Assembly (NCBI RefSeq): GCF_030317205.1
Contig: NZ_JASZYB010000002.1
Coordinates: 362,501-426,500, forward strand
Direction: 5' to 3'
DNA: 64,000 bases
From: Variovorax sp. J2L1-78
Lineage (GTDB): Bacteria; Pseudomonadota; Gammaproteobacteria; Burkholderiales; Burkholderiaceae_C
The translations under genes were made by a program, and so were the position numbers. How positions within the stretch are numbered: position 1 is the first letter of the stretch; the number at the start of each line of letters is the position of its first letter. Shown piece by piece: positions 17,633 through 28,564 of this stretch. Below the pieces are notes generated by a model. That model ran no database searches and was not told where the DNA came from. It was given only the letters and a program-made list of their open reading frames with translations.

Positions 17633-17836
17633 ATGCCCGCCCACACCCCCACCTACCGCACTGCCGATGCGTCGGCGGCCACGTGGCGCCAGCGCATCGC
17701 GCAAGCCATGGGACGCCGCAAGACGTCTTCCCGCGCGACCGCTCCCACCCTGCAGATCCCGGTCGCGCGTCCGTCCGCCGACGCCTTCGAGCGCATGGAC
17801 CTCGACCAGCGCGTACGCCAGCTCGGCGAATGGTGA
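17633..17836 (+). CDS. Small hypothetical protein, 67 residues
   Basis: Starts at an ATG preceded by a near-consensus AAAGGAG with 6-nt spacing, the best ribosome site in this region, and ends 9 bp before the convergent mrdA gene's stop. The protein is basic and Ala/Arg-rich in its first half (TWRQRIAQAMGRRKTSSRAT) and acidic at the end (DAFERMDLDQRVRQLGEW). No signal peptide, membrane segment or known domain is seen. The good translation signal is the main reason to call it. Confidence 0.5.
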   Translation: MPAHTPTYRTADASAATWRQRIAQAMGRRKTSSRATAPTLQIPVARPSADAFERMDLDQRVRQLGEW

Positions 17837-17845
17837 GGTGAGCGC

Positions 17846-19819
17846 TCAGGGCGCCGTCGCCGCGGCGTTCGCGCCCGCTGGTGGCCACGCGACCTCGCTC
17901 GCCACGCGCGGCTTACCGATCGGTGCCGTCGCCTTGCCCACGCGGATTGCCGCCATGTCGGCCTCGCTCGGGTACTGGTCGAGCAGCCAGTAGTCCATCA
18001 CCCGCCGCGCGATCGGCGCGGCCGCGCCGGCGCCCCAGCCGGCGTTCTCCACGATCACCGCCACTGCGATCTTCGGGTCGTTGGCCGGCGCGAAACCCAT
18101 GAAGAGTGCGTGGTCCCGCTGGTGCTCCTCGAGGGCCTTGGCGTTGTACTTGGTGTTCTGAGCCTGCGTCACGGCCTGCGCTGTACCGGTCTTGCCCGCG
18201 GCCTGGTAACCCGCCCCGGCGAACACGCCGCGCGCCGTGCCGCTGGTGACCACGCTCACCAGGCCTTCGCGCACCACGGCCACATTGGCCGGCGAGAAGC
18301 CCAGGTTCTCCGCAGGCGGCTGGATCACCGACTTGACCTGGCCCGTGACCGTGTCACGGGTGGCGAGCACCACGTGCGGCCGGTATCGCACGCCGCCGTT
18401 GGCCACGATCGACGTCGCCTGCGCCAGCTGCAGCATGGTGAAGGTGTTGTAGCCCTGGCCGATGCCCAGCGAGATGGTTTCGCCGGCGTACCACTTCTTC
18501 TGCTCGGGCCGCTTGTAGGCGTTGCGCTTCCATTCGGTGCTGGGCAGCACGCCGCGCAGTTCGCCGCCCAGGTCGATGCCGGTGATCTGTCCGAAGCCCA
18601 GCGGCTTCATGAAGTCGTGGATCTTGTCCACGCCCATCTCGTTGGCCAGCGAGTAGTAGTAGATGTTGCTCGACAGCTGGATCGAGCGGCGCATGTCGAC
18701 GCCGCCGATGTTGCCTTCCGGGCTGCCGAAGCGGTGCCCGCCAAAATTGAAATAACCCGGGTCGTTGACCACGACATTCGGCCCGCGCGATCCGGTCTGC
18801 AGCGCAGCCAGCGCCATGAAGGGCTTGTACGTCGAGCCCGGCGGGTAGGTGCCGCGCAGCGCGCGGTTGAGCAACGGCTTGTCGAGCGACTCGCTCAGTT
18901 CCTTCCAGCTCTCGCTGTCGATGCCCTCGACGAACAGGTTGGGGTCGAAGGTCGGCTTGCTGACGAAGGCCAGCACCTCGCCGGTCTTGGGGTTGAAGGC
19001 CACCAGCGCACCGCGGCGATCACCGTACATGTCCTCGATCAGCTTCTGCAGCTTGATGTCGAGTGACAGCATCACCGTGTCGCCCGGGGTCGACGGATGG
19101 CTGGCCAGCCGGCGCACAGCGCGCCCGCCCGCGGAGGTTTCCATCTGCTCCACGCCGGTCAGCCCGTGCAAGGTTTTTTCGTAGCTCTGCTCCACGCCGA
19201 GCTTGCCGATGTAGTCGGTGCCCTTGTAGTTGGACACCTCTTCCTCCGGCCAGTCTTCCATCGCTTCCTTCTCGCGCTGGTTGATGCGGCCGATGTAGCC
19301 GAGCACGTGGCTCGCCGTCTCGGCATAGGGGTAATTGCGAAAGAGCCGCGCCTTGATCTCGACGCCCGGGAAGCGGTAACGCTGCGCCGCGAAACGGGCC
19401 ACCTCCTCGTCCGACAGGCGCGTGCGAATGGGCACCGAATCGAAACTGCGCGAGTCCTCGCGCAGGCGCTTGAAGCGGCGACGGTCGCGCGGCGTGACGT
19501 CGACCACCTCGGCCAGTGCGTCGATGGTCTCATCGACCTTGCCGGCCTTCGACGGCGTGATCTCCAGCGTGTAGGCCGAGTAGTTCGAGGCCAGCACGAC
19601 GCCGTTGCGGTCGAGGATCAGCCCGCGGTTGGGCACCACCGGCAACACGGCCGTGCGGTTGCTCTCGGCCTGCTCGGCCAGATCGACGTGTCGCACCACC
19701 TGCAGGTAGACCAGCCGCGAGCACAGCAGCCCGAAGGCGGTGAGCACCACCAGGCCGATGACGATCACCCGCCGCTTGAAGCGGGCGAGGTCGGCGGCGA
19801 CATTGCGGATCTCGGTCAT
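17846..19819 (-). CDS. mrdA: Penicillin-binding protein 2 (elongasome transpeptidase)
   Basis: 657-residue class B PBP. One N-terminal membrane anchor (VIVIGLVVLTAFGLLCSRLV), a dimerisation domain with NRGLILDRNG, then the transpeptidase with the active-site serine in PPGSTYKPF, the SSN motif in LSSNIYYYSLANEMG, and AAGKTGTAQ. It cross-links peptidoglycan during lateral wall growth with RodA and MreBCD. It is the last gene of mreB-mreC-mreD-mrdA; rodA does not follow, since the next gene is convergent. Confidence 0.96.
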   Translation of the reverse strand: MTEIRNVAADLARFKRRVIVIGLVVLTAFGLLCSRLVYLQVVRHVDLAEQAESNRTAVLPVVPNRGLILDRNGVVLASNYSAYTLEITPSKAGKVDETIDALAEVVDVTPRDRRRFKRLREDSRSFDSVPIRTRLSDEEVARFAAQRYRFPGVEIKARLFRNYPYAETASHVLGYIGRINQREKEAMEDWPEEEVSNYKGTDYIGKLGVEQSYEKTLHGLTGVEQMETSAGGRAVRRLASHPSTPGDTVMLSLDIKLQKLIEDMYGDRRGALVAFNPKTGEVLAFVSKPTFDPNLFVEGIDSESWKELSESLDKPLLNRALRGTYPPGSTYKPFMALAALQTGSRGPNVVVNDPGYFNFGGHRFGSPEGNIGGVDMRRSIQLSSNIYYYSLANEMGVDKIHDFMKPLGFGQITGIDLGGELRGVLPSTEWKRNAYKRPEQKKWYAGETISLGIGQGYNTFTMLQLAQATSIVANGGVRYRPHVVLATRDTVTGQVKSVIQPPAENLGFSPANVAVVREGLVSVVTSGTARGVFAGAGYQAAGKTGTAQAVTQAQNTKYNAKALEEHQRDHALFMGFAPANDPKIAVAVIVENAGWGAGAAAPIARRVMDYWLLDQYPSEADMAAIRVGKATAPIGKPRVASEVAWPPAGANAAATAP

Positions 19820-19859
19820 GCGGGACGCAGACTACGCGCGCAGGGCGCGCGGAGCAAGT

Positions 19860-20381
19860 TCACAGGGGTCGATTGGCATCGGGCTCGGGCGTGCGCCGCT
19901 GCGGCGCCAGCAGGATGAGGCTGATGAGCGGCCACAGCGCCGCCTCGATCACCGGCGCGATCAGCAGCGACCAGCCCGGGAACACCCCGCCGCCGATCAT
20001 GCGGATGGCCAGCTCGATCAGGTGCGACACGGCGAACAGCGGCAGCACCTGCGGCGCCTGCGACAGCACCGGGTACCAGAGCAGCCGGCGGTGCAACATG
20101 ATCGCGAAGAAGCCCAGCGTGGTGTACGACAGCGCGTGCTGGCCCAACATGGCCGACTGGTGCACGTCCATGCACAGGCCGAACACGAAGGCCGCGCCGA
20201 TGCCGATCCGCGTGGGCTGATGCACGCTCCAGAACACGATCGCCAGCGCCAGCAGATCGGGCGTCCAGGCCGCGCGGCCCAGCGGCACCATGTCGAACAG
20301 CAGCGCGACGATCAGGCTGGCCCAGATGAAGACCGGGTTGACGGGCAGCAGGAGCTGCTGCTGGCCGGGACGCATGATCAT
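19860..20381 (-). CDS. mreD: Rod shape-determining membrane protein MreD
   Basis: 173 residues, mostly hydrophobic, with five or more membrane segments (NPVFIWASLIVALLFDMVPL onwards) and the MreD-like FVFGLCMDVHQSAMLGQHAL. The ATG at 20381 overlaps the mreC stop (ATGA), so translation is coupled. It belongs to the elongasome in the inner membrane. Order mreB, mreC, mreD, mrdA matches other betaproteobacteria. Confidence 0.94.
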   Translation of the reverse strand: MIMRPGQQQLLLPVNPVFIWASLIVALLFDMVPLGRAAWTPDLLALAIVFWSVHQPTRIGIGAAFVFGLCMDVHQSAMLGQHALSYTTLGFFAIMLHRRLLWYPVLSQAPQVLPLFAVSHLIELAIRMIGGGVFPGWSLLIAPVIEAALWPLISLILLAPQRRTPEPDANRPL

Positions 20382-21373
20382 GGTGTGCGCCCTTCCCGGC
20401 GAGCAGCGGGTTTCGGCGCCGAAGCCGCCGGTGCCTTCGGCTTGGCGTCGGCGTTCTTCTTGACGCTGGCGGCGGACGCCGCTGCCGATGCGGCCGCGGC
20501 CGAGCGCATCGACGCCGCACTGCCGATCGGCGCCAGCACCAGCACATAGCGCGCCGCCGTCACCTGCGCGAGCGGCAGGCAGTAGATGCGGGCGAAGCCG
20601 GAATCGGCACGGCGTTCGATGCGTTCGATCTTCGCCACCGGCAGCCCCGGCGGGTAGACGCCATCGACACCGCTGGTCGCGAGCAGGTCGCCCTCCTGCA
20701 GGTCGGCGTTGGCGGCCATGAAGCGCAGTTCGAGCCCGCCGCCGTGCGCACTGGCGTCGCCGAAGGCCACGCTGCGTGCGCCGGTGCGGGTGTTCTGCAC
20801 CGGGATGGCGAGGTCGCGGTCGATCACCAGGGTGACTTCGCTGCTGAAGGGCAGCACCTGCGTCACCTGCCCGATCACGCCGCGCTCGTCGATCACCGGC
20901 GAGCCGGGGGCGATGCCGCTGGACAGGCCCTGGTCGATGACGACCTTGCGGGTGTACGGGTCGGCCGCGTCGTAGAGCACCTCGGCCGCACGGCCCGGCG
21001 TCTGCGTCGTCTGCCGCAGTTCGAGCAGCGAGCGCAGCCGTTCGTTTTCCTTGGCCAGGCTGTCGGCCTGGCCCGCACGTTCGGCCTGCAGCGTCAGCGC
21101 GCGGCGCGCCTCGGCCTCGTTGCGTTGGGCCACCTGCAGATCTTCGAGGTAGGTGCCGCCCTGGGCGAACAGCTGCACCGGCTTGAGCGCCAGCCATTGG
21201 AAGGGATAGAGCACGGCACCGACGGCAGCGCGCACCGGCTGCGTCAGATGGAAGCGCGCATCGGCCACCATCAGGAACACGGCGAGCGCGCTGAAGAAGA
21301 TCAGCTTGCTGAGCGCCGACGGGCCCTGGTGAAAGAGCGGTGGCGCGGAGCGATCCAGCGTGCCGAGCGGCAT
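20378..21373 (-). CDS. mreC: Rod shape-determining protein MreC
   Basis: 331 residues. One N-terminal membrane segment (LSKLIFFSALAVFLMVADAR), a coiled coil at about residues 80-120 (QRNEAEARRALTLQAERAG onward), then the periplasmic beta domain (GVIGQVTQVLPFSSEVTLVI, DLLATSGVDGVYPPGLPV). The C-terminal 50 residues are an Ala/Lys/Pro-rich low-complexity tail. It links MreB to PBP2 in the periplasm. It lies 15 bp after mreB. Confidence 0.95.
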   Translation of the reverse strand: MPLGTLDRSAPPLFHQGPSALSKLIFFSALAVFLMVADARFHLTQPVRAAVGAVLYPFQWLALKPVQLFAQGGTYLEDLQVAQRNEAEARRALTLQAERAGQADSLAKENERLRSLLELRQTTQTPGRAAEVLYDAADPYTRKVVIDQGLSSGIAPGSPVIDERGVIGQVTQVLPFSSEVTLVIDRDLAIPVQNTRTGARSVAFGDASAHGGGLELRFMAANADLQEGDLLATSGVDGVYPPGLPVAKIERIERRADSGFARIYCLPLAQVTAARYVLVLAPIGSAASMRSAAAASAAASAASVKKNADAKPKAPAASAPKPAARREGRTP

Positions 21374-21388
21374 ACGCGACCGCCGGGG

Positions 21389-22941
<1,553 letters not shown>

Positions 22942-22945
<4 letters not shown>

Positions 22946-24474
22946 GCGCGGACCTGCATCAACTGGGCGTGGCCGGCCTCGCCAAGGCCCTGGCATCGCG
23001 CGAGGTCTCGGCGGTCGAGGCCGCCCAGCATTTCCTCCAGCGCATCGATGCGCACCAGGCGCTCGGCGCCTTCGTCGCGGTCGATGCCGACGTGACGCTG
23101 GCGCAGGCCCGGGCCGCCGACGCGCGGATCGCCAAGGGCAACGCACCGGCGCTGGCTGGCGTGCCGATCGCGCACAAAGACATCTTCGTCACCACCGACT
23201 TCCCGACCACCGCGGGTTCGCGCATGCTGGCCGGCTACCGCTCGCCCTTCGACGCGACCGTGGTGCGCAAGCTGGCCGAGGCCGGTGCCGTGACGCTGGG
23301 CAAGCTCAGCTGCGACGAATTCGCGATGGGGTCGGCCAACGAGAACGTGGCCGTGCCCGCCGTGGGCTCCGACAAGGCCGTGCCGGTGCGCAACCCCTGG
23401 GACACCGCCCGCGTGCCGGGCGGCTCCTCCGGCGGCAGTGCGGCGGCCGTGGCCGCGCGCCTGGCGCCGGCCGCCACCGGCACCGACACCGGCGGCTCGA
23501 TCCGCCAGCCCGCCTCCTTCTGCGGCATCACCGGCATCAAGCCGACCTACGGCCGCGCCTCGCGCTACGGCATGGTCGCCTTCGCCTCCAGCCTCGACCA
23601 GGCCGGGGCGATGGGCCGTTCGGCCGAAGACTGCGCGCTGCTGTTGTCGGCGATGTGCGGCCCCGACCTGGACCGCGACTCGACCTCGATCGACCGACCG
23701 GCCGAAGACTTCTCGCTCTCACTGAACGCGCCGCTCAAGGGCTTAGTTATTGGAGTGCCGCTCGAATGGATTTCCAAGCCTGCGGATCAAGCGGCGAAAG
23801 ACATGGACCCGACCAATCCAGGACCGTCAGCGGGGGTCTCCGATGCATTCTGGGACGCCATGAAGGTTTATGAGGATTTGGGGGCGACCTACAAATTTGT
23901 GCATCTCCCACGAACTTCGCTGTCGATTCCCGTCTATTACATCTTGGCGGCGGCCGAAGCATCGAGCAACCTGAGCCGCTTCGACGGCGTCAAATTCGGC
24001 CACCGCGCCAAGGACTACCGCGACCTGGCCGACATGTACGGCAAGACCCGCGAAGAAGGCTTCGGCGACGAGGTCAAGCGCCGCATCATGATCGGCACCT
24101 ACGTGCTGAGCCACGGCTACTACGACGCCTACTACCTGCAGGCGCAGAAGGTGCGCCGCATGATCGCCGACGACTTCCGGCAGGCCTTCCAAGGCTGTGA
24201 CGTGATCGCTGGTCCGGTGGCGCCGACGGTGGCCTGGAAGCTCGGCGAGCACGGCGACGACCCTGTCGCCGACTACCTGGCCGACATCTACACCCTGCCC
24301 GCCTCGCTGGCCGGCCTGCCCGGCATGAGCCTGCCCGCAGGCTTCGGCGAAGCCGGCATGCCGGTCGGCCTGCAGCTGATCGGCAACTACTTCGCCGAGG
24401 CGAAGCTGCTGAACGCCGCGCACCGCTTCCAGCAGGCCACCGACTGGCATGCGCGCGCGCCCAAGGGAAATTGA
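22942..24474 (+). CDS. gatA: Aspartyl/glutamyl-tRNA amidotransferase subunit A, with an atypical internal patch
   Basis: 510 residues. Amidase-signature catalytic triad: Lys79 (VPIAHKDIF), the cis-Ser in [10 protein letters not shown] and the nucleophile Ser in DTGGSIRQP. It frees ammonia from glutamine for GatB. Two oddities stand out. About eight extra residues (AVGSDKAV) lie between NENV and NPWD, compared with my recollection of other family members. And bases about 23741-23950 are only about 54% GC by my count, in a gene that is otherwise near 70%, with A/T-ending codons and an unusual segment ([20 protein letters not shown]) where relatives have a shorter stretch. The reading frame and catalytic residues stay intact. 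Confidence 0.95.
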
Positions 24475-24475
24475 G

Positions 24476-25966
24476 ATGAGCGACCCCGTGAACACATTCG
24501 AAGCGCAGCAGGAAGGCCGTCCGACCGGCCCGCTGGTGCAGGGCTATGAAGTCATCATCGGCTTCGAGACGCACGCGCAGCTGTCGACCGCCAGCAAGAT
24601 CTTCAGCCGCGCCTCGACGGCTTTCGGCGCCGAGCCCAACACGCAGGCCTGCGCCGTCGACCTGGCGCTGCCGGGCACGCTGCCGGTGATGAACAAGGGC
24701 GCGGTCGAACGCGCCATCAAGCTCGGCCTGGCGCTGGGCTCGACCATCGCGCCGCGCAGCGTCTTCGCGCGCAAGAACTACTTCTACCCCGACCTGCCCA
24801 AGGGCTACCAGATCTCGCAGTTCGAGATCCCGGTGGTGCAGGGTGGCGCCGTGAGCTTCTTCGTCGGCGACGAATCCAAGACCGTGCGCCTGGTGCGCGC
24901 GCACCTGGAAGAAGATGCCGGCAAGTCGCTGCACGAGGACTTCATCGGCCAGTCGGGCATCGACCTGAACCGCGCCGGCACGCCGCTGCTCGAGATCGTC
25001 ACCGAGCCCGACATGCGCTCCACCGCCGAGGCCGTGGCCTATGCGAAGGAGCTGCACAAGATCGTCACCTGGATCGGCATCTGCGACGGCAACATGCAGG
25101 AAGGGAGCTTTCGCTGCGACGCCAACGTGTCGGTGCGCAAGCCCGGCGCCAAGCTGGGCACGCGCCGCGAGATCAAGAACCTGAACAGCTTCAAGTTCAT
25201 GCAGCAGGCGATCGACTACGAGATCCGCTGGCAGATCGAGGAGATCGAGGACGGCCGCGCGATCCAGCAGGCCACCGTGCTGTTCGCCCCCGACACCGGC
25301 GAGACGCGCGCGATGCGCACCAAGGAAGACGCGGCCGACTACCGCTACTTTCCCGACCCGGACCTGCCGCCGCTGGCGATCGCGCCCGAATGGATCGAGC
25401 GGGTGCGTGGCGAGATGCCCGAGTTGCCGCGCGCGATGGCCGAGCGCTATGTGACGACGCACGGCCTGTCGGCGTACGACGCCGCGCAGCTCACGCAGAG
25501 CGTGGCGCTGGCGCACTACTTCGATGCGACGGTGGCCGCGGGCGCGTCGCCCAAGCTGGCCAGCAACTGGATCACCGGGGAGATCGCCCGACGCCTGAAT
25601 GCGCAGGACATCGCCATCGGCGAAGCGCCGGTCACGGCGGCACAGCTGGCGAAGCTGATCGTGCGCATCGGCGACGGCACCATCTCCAATGCCGCCGCAC
25701 GCCAGGTCTTCGACGCCCTGTGGACCAGCGAAGCGAGCGATGTCGATGCGGTGATCGAGGCCAAGGGCCTCAAGCAGATGAGCGATTCCGGCGCCCTCGA
25801 AGCCATCATCGACGGCGTGCTCGCCACCAACGAGAAGAACATCGCCGAATACCGCGCCGGCAAGGACAAGGCCTTCAACGCGCTGGTGGGTCAGGTGATG
25901 AAGGCCAGCCAGGGCAAGGCCAACCCGGCGCAGGTCAATGCGCTGCTGAAGAGCAAGCTGGGCTGA
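24476..25966 (+). CDS. gatB: Aspartyl/glutamyl-tRNA amidotransferase subunit B
   Basis: 496 residues. The cradle domain has [20 protein letters not shown] and the conserved [37 protein letters not shown] is a GatB signature. The helical and YqeY-like tail ends [19 protein letters not shown]. The ATG at 24476 lies 1 bp after the gatA stop. It binds the misacylated tRNA, phosphorylates the side chain and transfers ammonia delivered by GatA. Confidence 0.96.
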   Translation: MSDPVNTFEAQQEGRPTGPLVQGYEVIIGFETHAQLSTASKIFSRASTAFGAEPNTQACAVDLALPGTLPVMNKGAVERAIKLGLALGSTIAPRSVFARKNYFYPDLPKGYQISQFEIPVVQGGAVSFFVGDESKTVRLVRAHLEEDAGKSLHEDFIGQSGIDLNRAGTPLLEIVTEPDMRSTAEAVAYAKELHKIVTWIGICDGNMQEGSFRCDANVSVRKPGAKLGTRREIKNLNSFKFMQQAIDYEIRWQIEEIEDGRAIQQATVLFAPDTGETRAMRTKEDAADYRYFPDPDLPPLAIAPEWIERVRGEMPELPRAMAERYVTTHGLSAYDAAQLTQSVALAHYFDATVAAGASPKLASNWITGEIARRLNAQDIAIGEAPVTAAQLAKLIVRIGDGTISNAAARQVFDALWTSEASDVDAVIEAKGLKQMSDSGALEAIIDGVLATNEKNIAEYRAGKDKAFNALVGQVMKASQGKANPAQVNALLKSKLG

Positions 25967-25972
25967 GCGGAC

Positions 25973-26632
25973 TCAGCGGCCGGCGCCACCGGCCGCGTTC
26001 GCCGACCACAGCGGCTTGAGCCGCGCGCGCTCCTCGTCGAAGCGCGCGTTCACGCGCTTCTTTTCGTCTTCCTGCGCCGCGATGAAGCGGTTCTGGACCG
26101 CCACGCTCTGCTCGCTGTCGTCGAGCTTGCGACGCAACGACGGCGGGGCCTTGCTCGGGTCCTTCTTGTAGAACTCCATCTCGTCGTCGATGCCCTGGCG
26201 CTCCTTGCCCAGCTCGCCGAGCCGCTTGCGGGCGGCGTCGATGACCGCATCGATCTGCAGCATGGCTTCGGACCGCTCGCGCTCGTGCGCCGTCGGATTG
26301 GGGTAACGCATCAGCAGGGCGCGCTCGCGCCGCCGCTCCTCGTTCAGCCGCGACGCCTGCATCGCCGCCTGCCGAGCGCGCTCTTCGCGCTCGGCCTGCT
26401 CGCGCGGGGTGTAGGTGGGTTCGAGGGTGCGGCGCACGGTGCCGCTCGGGCCGAACTCGCGCTGTTCGCGGTCGGCGCAATCGGCGATCGGCCGGTCGGC
26501 GGTGAGGGTGCGTCCCCGGCTGTCGGTGCAGCTGTAGATGCCGGGCGAGGCCGTCGGCCCCTGCGCCGAAGCGGAGGCTGCCAGCGCGCACAGCGACCAG
26601 GTCGCCAAGAAGGTTCGGTTCGGCAGCAGCAT
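25973..26632 (-). CDS. DUF4124-domain exported protein with coiled coil
   Basis: 219 residues. The signal peptide ends near ASAQG. Residues about 30-60 (GIYSCTDSRGRTLTADRPIADC) are a DUF4124 domain, a small cysteine-paired fold common in beta- and gammaproteobacterial periplasmic proteins. The rest is highly charged and predicted helical/coiled coil (REQAEREERARQAAMQASRL onwards). It is convergent with gatB, 6 bp apart, and lies downstream of pyrE on the same strand. Function unknown. Confidence 0.8.
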   Translation of the reverse strand: MLLPNRTFLATWSLCALAASASAQGPTASPGIYSCTDSRGRTLTADRPIADCADREQREFGPSGTVRRTLEPTYTPREQAEREERARQAAMQASRLNEERRRERALLMRYPNPTAHERERSEAMLQIDAVIDAARKRLGELGKERQGIDDEMEFYKKDPSKAPPSLRRKLDDSEQSVAVQNRFIAAQEDEKKRVNARFDEERARLKPLWSANAAGGAGR

Positions 26633-26656
26633 CCGTTCTCCCGTGACGGTCCGACT

Positions 26657-27340
26657 TCAGACGGCGCCGTAGCGCTGGCGGTATGCCAGCACCTTGTCGC
26701 GGTGGGCGTCGAGTTCGCCGCCGCCGCGTTCGGCCAAGTACTTTAGCAAGTCGTCCAGACTGGCGATCGACAGCACCTGCAGCCCCAACTGGTTCTGCAC
26801 ATATTGCACGGCGCTGTGCGCCACGTCGACGCCGTCTTCCGTCGCCATCTCCTGTCGGTCCAGGGCGATCATGACCGCGTGCGGCGTGGCGCCGGCCTGG
26901 CGGATCATCGCGATCGATTCGCGCACCGCCGTCCCGGCCGACATCACATCGTCGACGATCAGCACGCGCCCCTGCAGCTTGGCGCCGACGAGCGTGCCGC
27001 CTTCGCCATGGGCCTTGGCTTCCTTGCGGTTGTAGGCGAAGGGCACGTTGCGCCCGCGCCGGGCGAGCTCGGCGGCCAGCACGGCGCCCAGGGGAATGCC
27101 CTTGTAGGCCGGGCCGAAGAGCATGTCGAACTCCAAGCCGCTGTCGATCAGGCGCTCTGCATAGAATTCCGCCAGCCGCAGCATCTTGGCGCCGTCGTCG
27201 AACAGGCCGGCATTGAAGAAGTAGGGACTGAGCCGTCCGGCCTTGGTCTTGAATTCGCCGAATCGCAGCACACCGGCGTCGAGCGCGAACTGCACGAAAT
27301 CCAGCGCGAGCCTGTCGCCCGCCCCCTTCACCTCAGCCAT
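26657..27340 (-). CDS. pyrE: Orotate phosphoribosyltransferase
   Basis: 227 residues. The PRPP-binding motif is GRVLIVDDVMSAGTAVRES. MLFGPAYKGIPLGAVLAAEL and FAYNRKEAKAHGEGG (flexible catalytic loop) are PyrE hallmarks. It makes orotidine monophosphate from orotate and PRPP in UMP synthesis. The start codon at 27340 is only 12 bp from the divergent exonuclease III start, so the promoter must overlap that gene. Confidence 0.96.
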   Translation of the reverse strand: MAEVKGAGDRLALDFVQFALDAGVLRFGEFKTKAGRLSPYFFNAGLFDDGAKMLRLAEFYAERLIDSGLEFDMLFGPAYKGIPLGAVLAAELARRGRNVPFAYNRKEAKAHGEGGTLVGAKLQGRVLIVDDVMSAGTAVRESIAMIRQAGATPHAVMIALDRQEMATEDGVDVAHSAVQYVQNQLGLQVLSIASLDDLLKYLAERGGGELDAHRDKVLAYRQRYGAV

Positions 27341-27352
27341 CGGGAATTCCTT

Positions 27353-28156
27353 TTGTTCAAACTGACCAGCCTCAACCTCAATGGCCTGCGTTCGGCCGCC
27401 ACCAAGGGCGTGGCCGACTGGGTGGCCGAACTGGCGCCGGATTGTATTTGCATGCAGGAGATCCGGGTCCAGGCCAGCGACATCGAAGGCCGCTTCGAAG
27501 AGATGGCCGGCCTCAAAGGTCACTTCCATTTTGCCGAGAAGAAGGGCTACGCCGGCACTGCGATTTACACCAAGCACGCCCCCAGCGAGGTGGTGGTGGG
27601 CTGGGGCGACGCCGAATTCGACGCCGAAGGCCGCTACCTCGAACTGCGCTTCGACACGCCGGCACGCAAGCTGTCGATCATCAGCTGCTACTTCCCGAGC
27701 GGCTCGTCCGGCGAGGAGCGCCAAGCCGCCAAGTTCCGCTTCCTCAAGGGCTTCTTCCCGCACCTGAATGCGCTCAAGCGCGAACGCGAATTCATCCTCT
27801 GCGGCGACATCAACATCGCCCACCAGGAGATCGACCTGAAGAACTGGAAGGGCAACATGAAGAACAGCGGCTTCCTGCCCGAGGAGCGCGCCTGGATGAC
27901 CCGCCTGCTCGACGCGGGTGCCGACGGGGCGGGCCTGGTCGACGTCTACCGCATGCTCAAGCCCGACACCACCGGCGAGGCCTACACCTGGTGGAGCAAC
28001 CGAGGCCAGGCCTACGCGAAGAACGTGGGCTGGCGGCTGGATTACCACCTGGCCACGCCGGCGCTGGGCGCGCTGGCGCGGCACGAGTCGATCTACAAGA
28101 CCGTGAAGTTCAGCGACCATGCGCCGATCACGGTGGACTACGACTTCGATCTCTGA
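27353..28156 (+). CDS. xth: Exodeoxyribonuclease III (AP endonuclease family)
   Basis: 267 residues starting at a TTG (27353) with GGGAA upstream; no in-frame ATG lies near, and the sequence is XthA-like from the second residue (FKLTSLNLNGLRSA). Active-site signatures: CMQEIRVQ (catalytic Glu), YFPSGS, CGDINIAHQEIDLKN and, at the end, SDHAPI (catalytic Asp-His). It repairs abasic sites and 3' blocked ends. Its divergent start pairs tightly with pyrE. Confidence 0.94.
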   Translation: MFKLTSLNLNGLRSAATKGVADWVAELAPDCICMQEIRVQASDIEGRFEEMAGLKGHFHFAEKKGYAGTAIYTKHAPSEVVVGWGDAEFDAEGRYLELRFDTPARKLSIISCYFPSGSSGEERQAAKFRFLKGFFPHLNALKREREFILCGDINIAHQEIDLKNWKGNMKNSGFLPEERAWMTRLLDAGADGAGLVDVYRMLKPDTTGEAYTWWSNRGQAYAKNVGWRLDYHLATPALGALARHESIYKTVKFSDHAPITVDYDFDL

Positions 28157-28192
28157 GGCCGGCCGCTCTTCGAGGGCGCGAGCGCACCCATG

Positions 28193-28564
28193 TCACTCGC
28201 GCGCCGGCTCGAAGGTCACCACCATCGAACCTTTGCGCCGGATCGCCGACAGCCCCGAATCGAGCCTTCCGAGTCGAACCAGTCCCTGCGAGAGCTGGCC
28301 GTCGTTGTAGAAGATCGCGATGTTTCCCCATGGGACGTAGAAGCTGATGTCGCCGGCTGACGGCGTGCAGGCCGCCATGGGCTCGGTCGTCGTGAGCGGG
28401 CGCGGCAGCACGGCGATCTTCTCCGTCGCCGCGTAGTCTTCCAGGCTCAGTTCCAGCGGCAGCAAGGCGACGAAGTCTCTGGCGCTGGCGTGGCCCTCGA
28501 GGGTCGCCGTCGCCACCACGGCGCCGTCGACGGTCAGCTGGATCCGAACGCCGCGCGTGCTCAC
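28193..28564 (-). CDS. Cyclophilin-like fold protein (small, cytoplasmic)
   Basis: 123 residues from a GTG whose first bases overlap the paoC-like stop (GTGA at 28561-28564). The sequence resembles the bacterial cyclophilin-like family (PF18050): FVALLPLELSLEDY, then GDISFYVPWGNIAIFYNDG. No signal peptide. As the last gene of the molybdenum aldehyde oxidase operon it may serve the enzyme, but no biochemical role is established to my knowledge. A secreted relative is at 32714-33166. Confidence 0.72.
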   Translation of the reverse strand: MSTRGVRIQLTVDGAVVATATLEGHASARDFVALLPLELSLEDYAATEKIAVLPRPLTTTEPMAACTPSAGDISFYVPWGNIAIFYNDGQLSQGLVRLGRLDSGLSAIRRKGSMVVTFEPARE

